Positions 11,656 to 23,200 of a stretch of 64,000 bases of DNA are shown here, piece after piece. The stretch spans positions 133,981,284 to 134,045,283 of the forward strand of contig NC_135719.1 in the NCBI RefSeq assembly GCF_964656455.1, in the 5' to 3' direction. The stretch is from Halichoerus grypus. Taxonomy: Eukaryota > Chordata > Mammalia > Carnivora > Phocidae. The number at the start of each line of letters is the position of its first letter. Positions within the stretch are counted from its first letter, which is position 1. The notes under the pieces are model-generated. The model did not search any database. It was not told the DNA's origin and saw nothing but the letters and a program-made list of their open reading frames with translations. The position numbers and the translations under genes are program-made.

Positions 11656-12095
11656 CGCATCGTCTAGCTCTCTGATGGCAACAAACCTTCATGTCTGATC
11701 TCCCTGCTTCTAATACCATCAATCTTCCCCATTGCTGTTCAAGTTATCCTTTATGTTACAAACTAAGTTCCTGTGACACTTATGCTTCAGTTTTTTGTTT
11801 TTGTTTTTGGTTTTGTTTTTTTTTTTTCTGCTGGATGTACACAAATTCCAGAAGGGGCTATAAAGGGTTCTTCACTAAGAACCCTTTCCACCATCACATT
11901 CTTTCTCTCACCTCCCCACTCCATTATACTTATTTTTATTCTCTACATAGTGACAGCTGATTTATTGCACTTCTCCAAATCTTCCATTTATTTCTATTTT
12001 GTTCCTCCATACACATACTCTTTCCTCAGCTGCATACCACCCGTTTTCTTAAGATGGAAAAACCTCTCATCACTCTTTAAGGTGGTTCTCAAAAG
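11656..12095. other. Unassigned pyrimidine-rich sequence
   Basis: Contains T- and CT-rich tracts. Two overlapping open frames (11691-11960 and 11773-12141) are low-complexity (Phe/Cys/Tyr-rich) translations of these tracts and are not called as genes. Confidence 0.45.
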
Positions 12096-12260
12096 CTGTA
12101 TGGTGAGTGACCCTCTTCCTGACACTCCAATTCTTAAATGAAGCACCAAACACATTGCATTGTAATTCCTTGATTTTACTCCATCTCCCTCCTTTTCCAG
12201 GTAGCTCCCTGAGGACAGCTGGGTTTATTCACAGTGCTTAGCACCATAAGCAGAAGAGAC
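12096..12260 (+). repeat. L2 LINE 3' fragment
   Basis: 'gtgaccctcttcctgacact', then 'tagctccctgaggacagctg' and 'cacagtgcttagcaccataa' track the L2 3' end. Confidence 0.5.
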
Positions 12261-12619
12261 ACTCACTTGTATCTTCATCCATACCCTCTATGTCAGTAGT
12301 AGTAGAAAAATGACATGAACAATGAAGTCTTTCCTTGGAAGTTTGCAGGCTGCTGGGTTTAAAGGGTGATTGACTGATGGCATGTGATCCAAAGTACAGT
12401 ATAAGACAAAGAAACACACTTCTTTCAGGGTTACTCTTAACTTCAAAATGCATTTTATGACCACTAGAATCTGCAATAAAATTAGTAGTCCTTAACATAA
12501 GAAAATGGCACCCATGGCGTTTCTAAAACCGATTGCAGAGTGCTCCTGCATTGCCAGCAAAGATCTGTTCCTCCTGACAGCACGGCCTCTGGTCTGTAAC
12601 ACTGAACCTCATTACTCAC
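12261..12619. other. Unassigned sequence left of a candidate minus-strand exon
   Basis: Overlapping minus-strand open frames (12238-12498, 12288-12476) have no recognisable domain. Confidence 0.4.
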
Positions 12620-12725
12620 CTGTGCCTTTCGGGGGTGGCTGCTGTCTGTTGGCCCGTGCACACCCTTGCATGGATTCAGGAGAGGCAACCAGGGTGGTAC
12701 TGAGACATTGGCTCTGTTGGGCTGT
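12620..12725 (-). other. Candidate exon bounded by strong splice sites (function unknown)
   Basis: On the minus strand a pyrimidine-rich acceptor, TGACTTTCTCTTCAG, ends with its AG at plus 12726-12727. The 106-nt interval ends with the near-perfect donor GGCACAG|GTGAGT (intron side at plus 12614-12619). The interval is clearly richer in GC than its AT-rich surroundings and is not in a repeat I recognise. Two of three minus-strand frames are open across it. I do not recognise the translation. It may be a real exon of an unannotated transcript or a chance pseudo-exon. Confidence 0.3.
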
Positions 12726-13005
12726 CTGAAGAGAAAGTCATACTTGATGGGGTGGATGTGAAGTGGCCAGAAAAACAGAGAGAAGTGGGGAAAAATTAAC
12801 TGTATTTAAGTCCCTAGTTAAGCTGCATATGAAAAAAGAACCTTTGCAAAATATAGAAACAAATGTAAAAGAAATAAGGATTGACCATTTGTGAAGAGCA
12901 ATCTTTATGAAAGTTTCTTCTTAATTTTAGCACTTGCTATTCTTGGTGTAAGTTATGTAAGCTCTCTATCTTCTAGATGAAGTAGGAAGAAAAGGAATGG
13001 AAAGC
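12726..13005. other. Unassigned sequence
   Basis: Nothing recognised beyond the acceptor of the adjacent candidate exon. Confidence 0.4.
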
Positions 13006-13200
13006 AAACATTAGCTGAATGTATTTTATATGTCAGTAATAATGCTGCAAAGTATATAACATCTCTGTGTTATCTTATTTAGAAACTGTGGCTTGGTGAG
13101 GTTAAGAATGTGCTTATAAAATTGGTAGGTCCTGACGTATAATTCAAACGTGATTCTTTCTGACTCTAAAGTCTACATACGTTTCAGTTACTTCTTTCTT
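13006..13200 (-). repeat. MIR SINE fragment
   Basis: 'atgtattttatatgtcagta', 'gtggcttggtgaggttaaga', 'aattggtaggtcctgac' and 'ctgactctaaagtctacata' follow the reverse-complement MIR layout. Confidence 0.6.
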
Positions 13201-13599
13201 CCCCTTACATTTATTATTCTGAGACTGAATAGTTTTCCTCTCACCATGCTGGGGCTTGGCACATAGGCCTGTGTTCATGTGTTCACTATGTCATATGGAT
13301 GAAAAATCTCCTTCCATCTGTTGTTCTTCACACCTGGCTGGGGACGAGGGGAAGCCAGTGAAGGATTACTCGAAAAAAATTCTAGTATTGCTACTGATTG
13401 GGGAATGATCAGAATTATGAAACTCCAGTTCATATGTAAATATTCTAGGAATTAGTAAGTCTAAAGTGGATTATGCTTGTTGGAATGGAGTTTGGTTTTT
13501 GGATTACGACATTTTGAATTTGTGCTCCTGAGCGGAGCAAGGGGACAATTAAAATAAGAGCAGGATCCATTCCTTACAAATTCTTTCCCGTTTCTGCAG
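13201..13599. other. Unassigned sequence
   Basis: Nothing recognised until the pyrimidine tract and AG at 13581-13599, described with the next entry. Confidence 0.4.
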
Positions 13600-13694
13600 G
13601 TAAGAATAGGCAACACATAGCTGCTGCAGTATGTCAAAGCAGGGGATCTGGAGTCAATTTTGGAGAGAAAATTCTGATGTTAGGGCTTGAGAAG
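13600..13694 (+). other. Candidate exon or recursive-splicing (ratchet) site
   Basis: The acceptor TTCTTTCCCGTTTCTGCAG (13581-13599) is followed directly by a donor-like GTAAGA (13600-13605), the arrangement of a zero-length recursive splice site. A second strong donor, GAAG|GTGAGT, lies 95 nt downstream at 13694/13695. Vertebrate recursive sites are typically followed by such an RS-exon. One frame (from 13602) is open for 31 codons. It sits outside repeats I recognise. No transcript evidence is available from the sequence. Confidence 0.3.
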
Positions 13695-13992
13695 GTGAGT
13701 TTAATCAGTCTCTAAGGAACATTTCACCTGCCATGTCTAAGGAGAAAGGTGAATGAAAGAAAATAAGACGCAGGGAAAAAATGTAGACTAAAGGGAACTG
13801 AAGACCCAAGATTTTTATGTTCATTTTTAATTTTTGTAAGAGCTTAATGACAACAAATGTATCATTAAAAGCCACCTTATGTCATATGAAGATTTTAGAT
13901 ATGGCCACTTCCCCGTCTCCACTGTTCTGCCATTAGTCCACTATGTTGTTTAAACACATGTAGCTGCCTGTCCAAAATAGTTTTACCAGCAC
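13695..13992. other. Unassigned sequence
   Basis: Nothing recognised. Confidence 0.4.
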
Positions 13993-14160
13993 TGGTTAGT
14001 CTTTCCCACATACCAGAATTATCTCAAATGCTTGTGAAAATTTCAGATTCCTAAACTACCTTCTGCTGAAACGGATAATCTGGTGAAAAGCCCTAGGAAT
14101 CTGCTTTTAGTAAGATTCCTTGTTGATTCTAGAACACATCAATGTTTTGGAGCCTCTGGC
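13993..14160. mobile_element. MER5-like hAT-Charlie remnant
   Basis: 'ccagaattatctcaaatgct', 'gaaaatttcagattcctaaa' and 'ccctaggaatctgctttta' resemble MER5A/B internal sequence. The termini are too eroded to set strand or exact ends. Confidence 0.5.
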
Positions 14161-14543
14161 TCAATTGATGTCTTCTCTGGGCTATTTCTAGTTCCATTAT
14201 TTCCTTTTTGAGGTGCAACTCTCAGACATAGACGTACGGTCCAGAGTTAACTTCATCAGCATATGCCTATTAGGAAATGTGAGAAGTTTGTGTAACTCCA
14301 TCAGTTGTATTTACATGGAAGATCATTCCATACCTATGGAGGTATTTAGCAGACTTAGGAATAGTTGCCCACATAAGGATCTAGGCATGCTCATTAAGCA
14401 TACCGGTAATTGCCATATAGCCCTCAGTGAGGCATATCCAGAACACAGAATAACTCCAAAGAGCACTAGGTCAATTTTAAGAACCAGGACAATAGACTGG
14501 ATTTGGAGGGAGCCATGGAGATGGATCTTAAATCTACTAATGA
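14161..14543. other. Unassigned sequence
   Basis: A 135-codon open frame (14213-14620) runs into the CA repeat and encodes a His-Thr tail; it is judged accidental. Confidence 0.4.
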
Positions 14544-14582
14544 TACACACACACGCACACACACACACGCACACACACACAC
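14544..14582. repeat. (AC)n microsatellite
   Basis: AC dinucleotides with two ACGC interruptions. Confidence 0.95.
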
Positions 14583-15594
14583 GTATGCTGATTCATAAAA
14601 ACACCCCATGGAGTAACTAAAACTGATATATTTATCTCCTTTTTTATAAAAGCAGAAACAGAGCCTCAGAAATAAATCTACATTCCCAGAAATATACAGC
14701 TTGAAGAGCCCAAGTTCAAGCCCCTTTCCATTTGAACACTGTGATTTTACACAATTGAAAAATAGTCTTTCTGTGTGATTTTCATATGGGTCTTCCTGCA
14801 GATGCCTGTGGTATAACCTCTGGAACACATCAGCGTAGAGGGCTACCTCTAGGAAACTCTGCGGTTTATTTACCAAGAACATCAGCTCCTGGCTAAATTT
14901 CATTTGGAAAGGAAAAGAGCTAATCTACAAGAAATAATAACAATAATACCACATCTTGTGATCATTGGTAGACCTAACAGTAACATTCTAGGGAACAATT
15001 CTCCTTTGATTCACTCAGAATTTAATTTTGTTGAAAGTCCCACTGAATCATAATTAATGCTACAAAAGCAAGATTTAACAAGAGCTCTGGGGTAGCGTTT
15101 TAAATATACAGTAGCTAATTAACTGTAACTATACAATTTACAAACACATCCATTGAGAACTTGAAAGTCTGCTGGAAGATATATCCATTTATTGCATGTA
15201 GTAGCTGTTACATTGTAAAATTATTTTCAGTCATTTGCCAATATTTTAAGACTTTCATTACAGTTAAATAATGTGCTTAACACAAATTTTTTCTTCCTTT
15301 AAAATGACAAGAAGGGGCATCTAAGGTTTGATAAATGTTACTTTATGACATTTGGAAATGAAAGATGACTGGGGATATAAAATGCTTAAGAAATTCAAGC
15401 CCTTTCAAGCCCTTAAGAAAGTTTCCTCCAGTAACTGACCCTTTTTCCCAGTGTGGAAAGGCTCTAAGTTCTAATGATACTAACAGAGATGCACGCACAT
15501 ACAAATATGTATTTTCTGGAAAAGAACTATTCTAATAATGACTGCCTTTTACATGCCAAAAGCATATTGAAAGATGCTCATCCTGTGCGTGTCT
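14583..15594. other. Unassigned AT-rich sequence
   Basis: Nothing recognised. The 145-codon minus-strand open frame at 14466-14903 reads through the CA repeat and is not called. Confidence 0.4.
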
Positions 15595-15642
15595 CTGTGT
15601 GTGTGTGTGTATGTGCACGTGTGCTTATGTGTGTGTGTGTGT
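15595..15642. repeat. (TG)n microsatellite, interrupted
   Basis: Two TG blocks separated by ATGTGCACGTGTGCTTA-like sequence. Confidence 0.92.
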
Positions 15643-15674
15643 TTCACTTGCTCTTGTCACTGCATTTTTAGCAC

Positions 15675-15780
15675 TTGAGAGCAAGAATTTAGCCTGGTTT
15701 GTCTTTGTAGGAAAAGCTCCTAACTTGTGCCAATTTATAGTTCATATTCAATAAACATGTGATATTTGATGACTAGTTCT
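15675..15780 (+). repeat. L2 LINE 3' end
   Basis: 'gagagcaagaatttagcctg' and 'tcaataaacatgtgatattt' correspond to the L2 terminus. Confidence 0.45.
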
Positions 15781-15954
15781 CAATTTGGCAGTTATTATAG
15801 TTCAAGGTGCCATTCGGGACCACTCAAAAACTCACATGAATGGGGAAAGAATTGGCGGAATAGTGTTCATGTGTAGGCAGATTATATAGGGAAAAAAGGA
15901 AACCTCTAGTACCTACTCCAATTTGGCTATCTAAGCTTATTTTTCTTAAGAATA

Positions 15955-16150
15955 AGTATTGATTTATTGAGCTTACAGCATGTATAAGGTCCTGGGTGAA
16001 GAGTGCTACATTGGTCATTTCACTTAAATCTCAAAAAAAAGCCTTGTATGGAAAATATAATATCCCCATTTTATGAGCAAAGACACTTCTATTCAGAGGG
16101 GCTAAGTAATTTGTCCAAGGTCAAAATCACTTAATTTAGGGGAAAAAATG
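15955..16150 (-). repeat. MIR SINE, nearly full length
   Basis: 'gatttattgagcttacagca', 'tcatttcacttaaatctca', 'atatccccattttatgagca' and 'aagtaatttgtccaaggtca' appear in reverse-complement MIR order. Confidence 0.8.
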
Positions 16151-16985
16151 ACAGCAAGAGAAAATTATGATTGTACGGCCAGCCCCCAGTTCTCTTTACA
16201 GTCCATCAATTCCACTTCTTTATGTTGGCGTAACATTTTCAGGCTGCAGTTCTGGAAGGAGAGGTCAAAGGAAGAGTTGATAATAAAGTAACCTGAGGAT
16301 TTTAAATTCACTCTGATTTCTCTAATCCTATGCCTTTTTATCGGTAAGCTTAATTTCTTAGGTTTCCTGATGCTCCTTCTTCCTCAAGTTCTGAGCTCAT
16401 TTTCCTGTTCATTGTCTGATTCCTTTCAAACTGGAATTTCTCTGCCCGTGACTTCTATTTGTTACCCTCTTATCCAGTTTTGCAACTTTGTTTGATTTGT
16501 TTGTGTTGTTAATATTGATCGATGCACCAACTACCTTGAATTCATCCTTTGCAACTCAAGAAAAAGTCTGAGTCTTTTCCCTAAAAACAAAACAGAACAA
16601 AAGTACCTAATTAACATTAGAATTTAATTTCCATTTAATATTCAGGGAATTCTGATCCCTGTTCTTGATTTTATGCTCACTTGAGTAACTTCAAGCTTTC
16701 CTCTTGGATTTTCTGCTCTCCCTGATGTTTCACATGTAACCTTCATGCTTCCACTCACTTTTCTCTCTCTTTTTTCCCCATGACTTCTCCTTCCTTTTTC
16801 TGTGCCATTCACAACAGTTTAAGTTATTCAATTTTTATAGCAAAGCCCATACCCTCGGGAACTACTTAATACAAGAAGTTCATCCCTAGAAAAGATTGTC
16901 CTGAGCAAAATCATAGTGTTAGCTGTAAAACTAGTAGGTAGTGGCAGTTGTGATCTAATAAACAACAAACCATTATTTTATTATT
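16151..16985. other. Unassigned sequence
   Basis: Pyrimidine-rich in part (16330-16810); no gene or repeat family recognised. Confidence 0.4.
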
Positions 16986-17165
16986 TACTATTTGCCTGGG
17001 AATTTGCTAAGTACTTTGCACATATTATCTCTTTTAAGTTTTATAATAACTTCCAGATAGATAGTACCTCTGTTTTAAAAATGTGGAAAAATGAAGCTGA
17101 AACATATTAATTGCCTAAGATCACGTAGCAGAGTTAAGATCCAAACCTATGTTTATCTAAATCTA
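16986..17165 (-). repeat. MIR SINE fragment
   Basis: 'ttgctaagtactttgcacat', 'ttttataataacttccagat', 'attgcctaagatcacgtagc' and 'agagttaagatccaaaccta' follow reverse MIR order. Confidence 0.75.
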
Positions 17166-18231
17166 AACACAGGGCTATTAGCCACTGAAAGCTACCTCCC
17201 TCTTATAGAATCTCTCTCTACATCAAGCTTTTCCTCCTTTTACTGGGAAAAAAAGAAATACTTGTGTACTTCTAATAATATGTCCAAGACCACACAGCTA
17301 GTTTGTAAAAGGGTCAAGATATCACCTTGCCTCCCTTCATCTTTTTATGACACCAGGTGAAAACATTCTGGAAAGGATGGTACTTAAAAGTATGATTGTT
17401 TTTATAAACTGAGGGTATGCTGAGATTAAAAAAATGTCAATTCCCTAAAAATATCCAGTGTTGGTTCAAAGAAACAACTCCTATCACTCCTTAGAGCTGC
17501 TTTATTCCACAGGCAACCTGAGCCATCCCAGTGAGCCAACGGACAGCCATTCCAATGCTTGTCTCTCTGTGTATCTTTTACAGTCTAGCTGAGGGTGTCA
17601 GTCAGAACCCTGCCAGACTTGGTAATAGGCAAAACTTCTTTAGGGAAACCAATAGGAGATGTGTGAAAGATTGAGGAGCCTCAGATGACTCTAAATTGTC
17701 TATCACTGTGAGTGAGCCTCAATTCCCAGGAAGAGAAGATACAAGACCTAAGGACGAGATCCTGGAGTCTCAAACTATAAATATGATATTGCAGACATAA
17801 AATCAAAAGATCTATACTGTTCAATGTATTTTGGCTTGGTCTCTTGTCTTTAAGACCTCCAGAAAGCATTTTGCCCTAGGATATAACACATCTGGAAAAA
17901 TAAATAATTGCCTCCAGAGAGATCCCTCACTAGCAGGTGGTCACTGAGTAAGAGTCTGGGGAATTTGTAAGGGAATTGGCTTCTTTCAGAGAACAACAGA
18001 AACATTAAACACTTCCATGCCGGAACTGATAGGCAGTTGGTCTTGGTATTGGATTTTTTTTTTTTTTTTTTTCCAGACAAAAACAAAGACTTCACTCATT
18101 TCCTTACTGTGACCCTTTCATTTTTTTTTTTTTTCATGAGGCTAAAGTAAGGCACAATAAAGTTTATCAGACAACTGAGGATCTTAAATTCAGTAAAGGG
18201 CGGGTGAGATTTCTAAATATTAAGATGTTTT
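17166..18231. other. Unassigned sequence
   Basis: A MIR-like scrap lies at 17280-17335 ('ccaagaccacacagctagtt'), and poly-T tracts at about 18054-18072 and 18121-18134. No gene found. Confidence 0.4.
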
Positions 18232-18290
18232 AAGATCTTGGGCAGGATACTCATTCTCTCTGAATCTCAGTTTGCCTATCTGTTGAAACG
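18232..18290 (+). repeat. MIR SINE fragment (left copy)
   Basis: 'ttgggcaggatactcattct' followed by 'tgaatctcagtttgcctatc' matches the MIR core. An A17 tract follows at 18291-18306. Confidence 0.65.
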
Positions 18291-18380
18291 AAAAAAAAAA
18301 AAAAAAGTGTTTTCTTTTGAGTTTAATGAATTGTCCACTAAGGCAGGCTGTGGTTTTTCGTGTTTAAAATGCTCAGCTCA

Positions 18381-18582
18381 GGGTTGCCTGTGTGGCTTAC
18401 TCGGTTATGCACCTGCCTTCGGCTCAGGTCATGATTCCAGGGTCCTGGGATCGAACCCTGCATCAGGCTCCCTGCTCAGTGGGAAGCCTGCTTCTCCCTC
18501 TCCCACTCCCCCTGCTTGTGTTCCTGCTCTCGCTGTGTCTCTCTCTGTCAAATAAATAAATAAAATATTAAAAAAAAAAAAA
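18381..18582 (+). mobile_element. Can-SINE
   Basis: Head with 'gtggcttactcggttatgca', 'ggctcaggtcatgattccag' and B-box-like GGATCGAACCC, then the CT-rich body and AAATAAATAAATAAAATATT poly-A tail. It sits between two similar MIR-derived segments rather than inside a short, clean target-site duplication. Confidence 0.93.
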
Positions 18583-18720
18583 GGATACTTACTCTCTCTG
18601 AGTTTCCCCATCAGTAGAAATGAAAAGATTCTGCTTGACTTTTATGATTATGAGAATTGAGACAATGTTTAGGAAACAGAGTAAATGCTCAAATAACTTT
18701 TTGCTATCACAAAATAACAA
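18583..18720 (+). repeat. MIR SINE fragment (right copy)
   Basis: 'ggatacttactctctctgag' repeats the left MIR segment at 18245-18262 (16 of 18 bases), then continues into the MIR 3' part ('gagaattgagacaatgttta', 'gtaaatgctcaaataac'). Confidence 0.65.
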
Positions 18721-19397
18721 TAAGGGTATTAATAAGTAAATATTGTAACTGTTTAAGTGTCTAATGCAATGCTCAGCTCTTAGCTAGTTATGAATATACG
18801 TTCATTTCATTACCCTTCTAAAATGATGTAGTGACTATCCTTATGACAGAGATATTTCTAGCCAAGATTACAGAATAACCTGAGGAAAGCAGACTAAGAC
18901 TCTCAAGGGAAAAAAAAAAAAAAAAGCAGATGGGAATACAAGAAAAGATCACTTCTCCAGAGAGAACTTTTCCAGAGTGGTGGTATCTAAGAAAAGAGCC
19001 AGTTATTCACATTTAATGGATACAAACAAATCTTTCAGGATGATGCAATATTGGAATCAATATATCTAGTCTCTCAAGGGGTTTATATTCTTTTCAAACT
19101 GTTAAGTTCTGTATAATTACATTCTTTTCAGGGTTGAGAAAATTTAATAAGATTTTGCAGGGTTTAGAATGCCAATGCTCAATTCAGAGACCAAGCCCAA
19201 GTAACTGTCATACCCCCAGGTGAGGCTTCCAGGCTCAATTAATAGCAGAGATGTTCCTCAATTCTCTTGTAATCAGTGCATAGGTAACTTCATTATATTC
19301 TGAAGTCCTTTAGGAAATGGCTTTCTCTGCCTAAATGCATTTTGGGGCTCATTGCCCACCTGCCCTTCTTGGGTGCCTATCATAACATCTTGTCCAT
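18721..19397. other. Unassigned sequence up to the L1 insertion point
   Basis: Contains a poly-A tract at about 18910-18926. The last 16 bases (19382-19397) are the left target-site duplication of the L1. Confidence 0.5.
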
Positions 19398-20123
19398 TTC
19401 TGGAGAAAGAAAAGAACTAAAATCTAACCAAGTTGGAATAAAAAAGGCTATTAATGAGGTGCAATCAAAAATAGAGGCTCTAACTGCTAGGATATATGGG
19501 GCAGAAGAGAGAATTAGGATATAGAAGACCAAATTATGGAAAATAAAGAAGCTGAGAAAAAGAGAGATAAACAGCTACTGGATCATGAGGGCAGAACTCG
19601 AGAGATAAGTGATACCATAAGACAAAAGAATATTAGAATAATTGGGATCCCAGAAGAAGACGAAAGAGAGAGAGGGGCAGAAGGTATATTGGAGCAAATT
19701 ATAACAGAAAACTTCCCTAATTTGGGGAAGGAAACAGGCATCAAAATCCAGGAAGCACAGAGAATCCCCCTCAAAATCAATAAAAATAGGTCAACACCCT
19801 GACATCTAATAGTAAAACTTACAAGTCTCAGAGACAAAGAGAAAATCGTGAAAGCAGCTCTGGAGAAGAGATCTGTAACCTACAATGGTAGAAACATTAG
19901 ATTGGCAACAGACCTATCCACAGAGACCTGGAAGGCCAGAAAGGACTGGCATGATATAGTCAGAGCACTAAATGAGAAAAATATGCAGCCAAGAATACTA
20001 TATCCATCTAGGCTGTCATTGAAAATAGAAGGAGAGATAAAAAGCTTCCAGGACAAACAAGAACTAAAGGAAACTGCAAACATGAAACCAGCCCTACAAC
20101 AAATATTGAAAGGGGTCCTCTAA
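19398..20123 (+). pseudogene. L1 ORF1 (RNA-binding nucleocapsid-like protein), truncated and broken
   Basis: L1 ORF1p is a trimeric RNA chaperone that coats L1 RNA in the cytoplasm. This copy lacks the N-terminus and most of the coiled coil. Recognisable pieces are the RRM region (NIRIIGIPEEDERER at about 19629-19673) and the C-terminal domain (YNGRNIRLATDLS through the end, LQQILKGVL before the stop at 20121-20123). A frameshift lies near 19524-19536, and an in-frame TGA at 19800-19802 replaces what is an Arg codon in the family. It ends about 80 nt before ORF2, the usual L1 spacing. Assignment is by recognisable motifs; no function is expected. Confidence 0.9.
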
Positions 20124-20204
20124 GCAAAGATAGAGCCTAAAAGTAACATAGACCAGAAAGGATCACAGACAATATACAGTAACAGTCACCTTATAGGCAA
20201 TGCA

Positions 20205-23200
20205 ATGGCACTAAATTCATATCTTTCAATAGTTACCCTGAATGTAAATGGGCTAAACACCCCAATCAAAAGACACAGGGTATCAGATTGGATAAAAAAA
20301 ACAAGACCCATCAATATGCTGTCTGCAAGAGACTCATTTTAGACCCAAAGACACCTCCTGATGGAAAGTGAGGGGGTGGAAAACAATTTACCATGCTAAT
20401 GGACACCAAAAGAAAGCTGGGGTGGCAATCCTTATATCAGACAAATTAGAATTTAAACCGAAGACTCTAATAAGAGATGAAGAAGGACACTATATCATGC
20501 TTAAGGGGTTGATCCAACAAGAAGATCTAACAATTGTAAATATCTATGCCCCTAACATGGGACCAGCCAATTATATAAGCCAATTAATAACAAAAGCAAA
20601 GAAACACATTGATAACAATACAATAATAGTGGGGGACTTTAACACTCCCTCACTGAAACGGACAGATCATTTAAGCAAAAAATCAACAAGGAAAAAAAGA
20701 CTTTAAATGACACACTGGACCAAATGGACTTCACAGACATATTCAGAACATTCCATCCCAAAGCAACAGAATACACATTCTTCTCTAGTGCCCATGGAAC
20801 ATTCTCCAGAATAGATCACATCCTAGGTCATAAATCAGGTCTCAACCAGTACCAAAAGATTGGGATCATTCCCTGCATATTTTTGGACCACAGTGCTTTG
20901 AAACTAGAACTCAATCACAAGAGGAAAGTCGGAAAGAACTCAAATACATGGAGGCTAAAGAGCATCCTACTAAAGAATGAATGGGTCAACCAGGAAATTA
21001 AAGAAGAATTTAAAAAATTCATGGAAACACATGAAAATGAAAACACAACTGTTTAAAATCTTTGGGATACAGCAAAGGCAGTCCTAAGAGGAAAGATATA
21101 GCAATACAAGCCTTTCTTAAGAAACAGGAAAGGTCTCAAATACACAACCTAACCCTACACCTAAAGGAGCTGGAGAAAGAACAGCAAATAAAGCCTAAAC
21201 TCAGCAGGAGAAGAGAAATAATAAAGATCAGAGCAGAAATCAATGAAATAGAAACCAAAAAAACACTAGAACAGATCAACGAAACTAGGAGCTGGTTCTT
21301 TGAAAGAATTAACAAGATTGATAAACCCCTGGCCAGACTTATCAAAAAGAAAAGAGAAATGACCCAAACCAACAAAATCATGAACGAAAGAGGAGAGATC
21401 ACAACCAACACCAAAGAAATACAAACAATTATAAGAACATATTATGAGCAACTCTATGCCAGCAAATTAGATAATCTGGAAGAAATGGATGCATTCCTAG
21501 AGATGTATCAACTACCAAAACTGAACCAGGAAGAAATAGAAAACCTGAACAGACCTATAACCACTAAGGAAATTGAAGCAGTCATCAAAAATCTCCCAAC
21601 AAACAAAAGCCCAGGGCCAGATGGCTTCCCAGGGGAATTCTACCAAACATTTAAAGAAGAATTAATGCCTGTTCTTCTGAAACTGTTCCAAAAAATAGAA
21701 ATGGAAGGACAACTTCCAAACTCGTTTTATGAGGCCACCATTACCTTGATCCCCAAACCAGACAAAGACCCCATCAAAAAGATGAATTAAGGACCAATAT
21801 CCTTGATGAACATGGACGCAAAAATTCTCACCAAAATACTAGCCAATAGGATGCAACAGTACATTAAAAGGATCATTCACCATGACCAAGTGGGATTTAT
21901 CCCTGGGCTGCCAGGTTGGTTCAACATCCGCAAATCAATCAATGTGATACATTAATAAAAGAAAGAACAAGAACCATATGATACTCTCAGTAGATGCAGA
22001 AAAAGGATTTGACAAAGTACAGCATCTTTTCTTGATCAAAAAAACTCTTCAGAGTATAGGGCTAGAGGGTACATACCTCAATATAATAAAAGCCATCTAT
22101 GAAAAACCCACAGCAAATATCATTCTCAATGGGCAAAACCTGAGAGCTTTCCCCCTAAGGTCAGGAACATGGCAGGGATTTCCACTATCACCACTGCTAT
22201 TCAACATAGTACTAGAAGTCGTAGCCACAGCAATCAGACAACAAAAAGAAATCAAAGGCATCCAAATAGGCAAAGAAGAAGTCAAACTCTCACTCTTTGC
22301 TGATGACATGATACTTTATGTGGAAAACTCAGAAGACTCCACCCCAAAACTGCTAGAACTCATACAGGAATTCAGTAAAGTGGCAGGATAGAAAATCAAT
22401 GCACAGAAATCAGTGGCATTCCTATACACCAGCAACAAGACAGAAGAAAGAGAAATTAAGGAGTCGATCCCATTTACAATTGCACCCCAAACCATAAGAT
22501 ACCTAGGAATAAATCTAACCAAAGAGACAAAGAATCTGAACTCAGAAAACTATAAAATACTCACGAAAGAAACTGAGGAAGACACAAAGAAATGGAAAAA
22601 CTATTCATGCTCATGGATTGGAAGAACAAATATTGTGAAGATGTCAATGCTACCTAGAGCAATATACACATTCAATGCAATCCCTATCAACTTTTTTTCA
22701 AAGAAATGGAACAAATAATCGTAAAATTTGTATGGAACCAGAAAAGACCCCGAATAGCCAGAGGAATGAGGAAAAAGGAAAGCAAAGCTGGTGGCATCAC
22801 AATTCCGGACTTTAAGCTCTATTACAAAGCTGTCATCATCAAGACAGTATGGTACTGGCACAAAAACAGACACATAGATCAATGGAAGAGAATACAGAGC
22901 CCAGAAATGGACCCTCAACTCTATGGTCAACTAATCGTCAACAAAGCAGGAAAGAATATCCAGTGGAAAAAAGACAGTCTCTTCAACAAATGGTGTTGGG
23001 AAAATTGGACAGCCATGGGCAGAAGAATGAAACTGGACCATTTCCTTACACCACACACAAAAATAGATTCAAAATGGTTGAAAGACCTAAATGTGAGACA
23101 GGAGTCCATCAAAATCCTAAAGGAGAACACAGGCAGAAACCTCTTCAATCTCAGCCACAGCAACTTCTTCCTAGAAACATTGCCAAAAGCAAGGGAAGCA

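Noticed and set aside
12030..12102. Plus-strand pseudo-exon (acceptor CTCTTTCCTCAG, donor TATG|GTGAGT)
   Set aside because: Donor context is weaker at -1 to -3, and the segment lies in low-complexity pyrimidine-rich DNA running into an L2 piece; likely chance.
14213..14903. Overlapping 135- and 145-codon frames on opposite strands
   Set aside because: Both read through the (AC)n microsatellite, giving His-Thr or Val-Cys runs; no domain.
18238..18555. 105-codon plus-strand frame
   Set aside because: Runs through an A17 tract and a Can-SINE; the recurring Gly/Ser/Pro-rich peptide is the translated SINE seen in several copies.
21136..21451. Minus-strand frames over the L1
   Set aside because: Hydrophobic shadows of the L1 ORF2 reverse frame, not genes.
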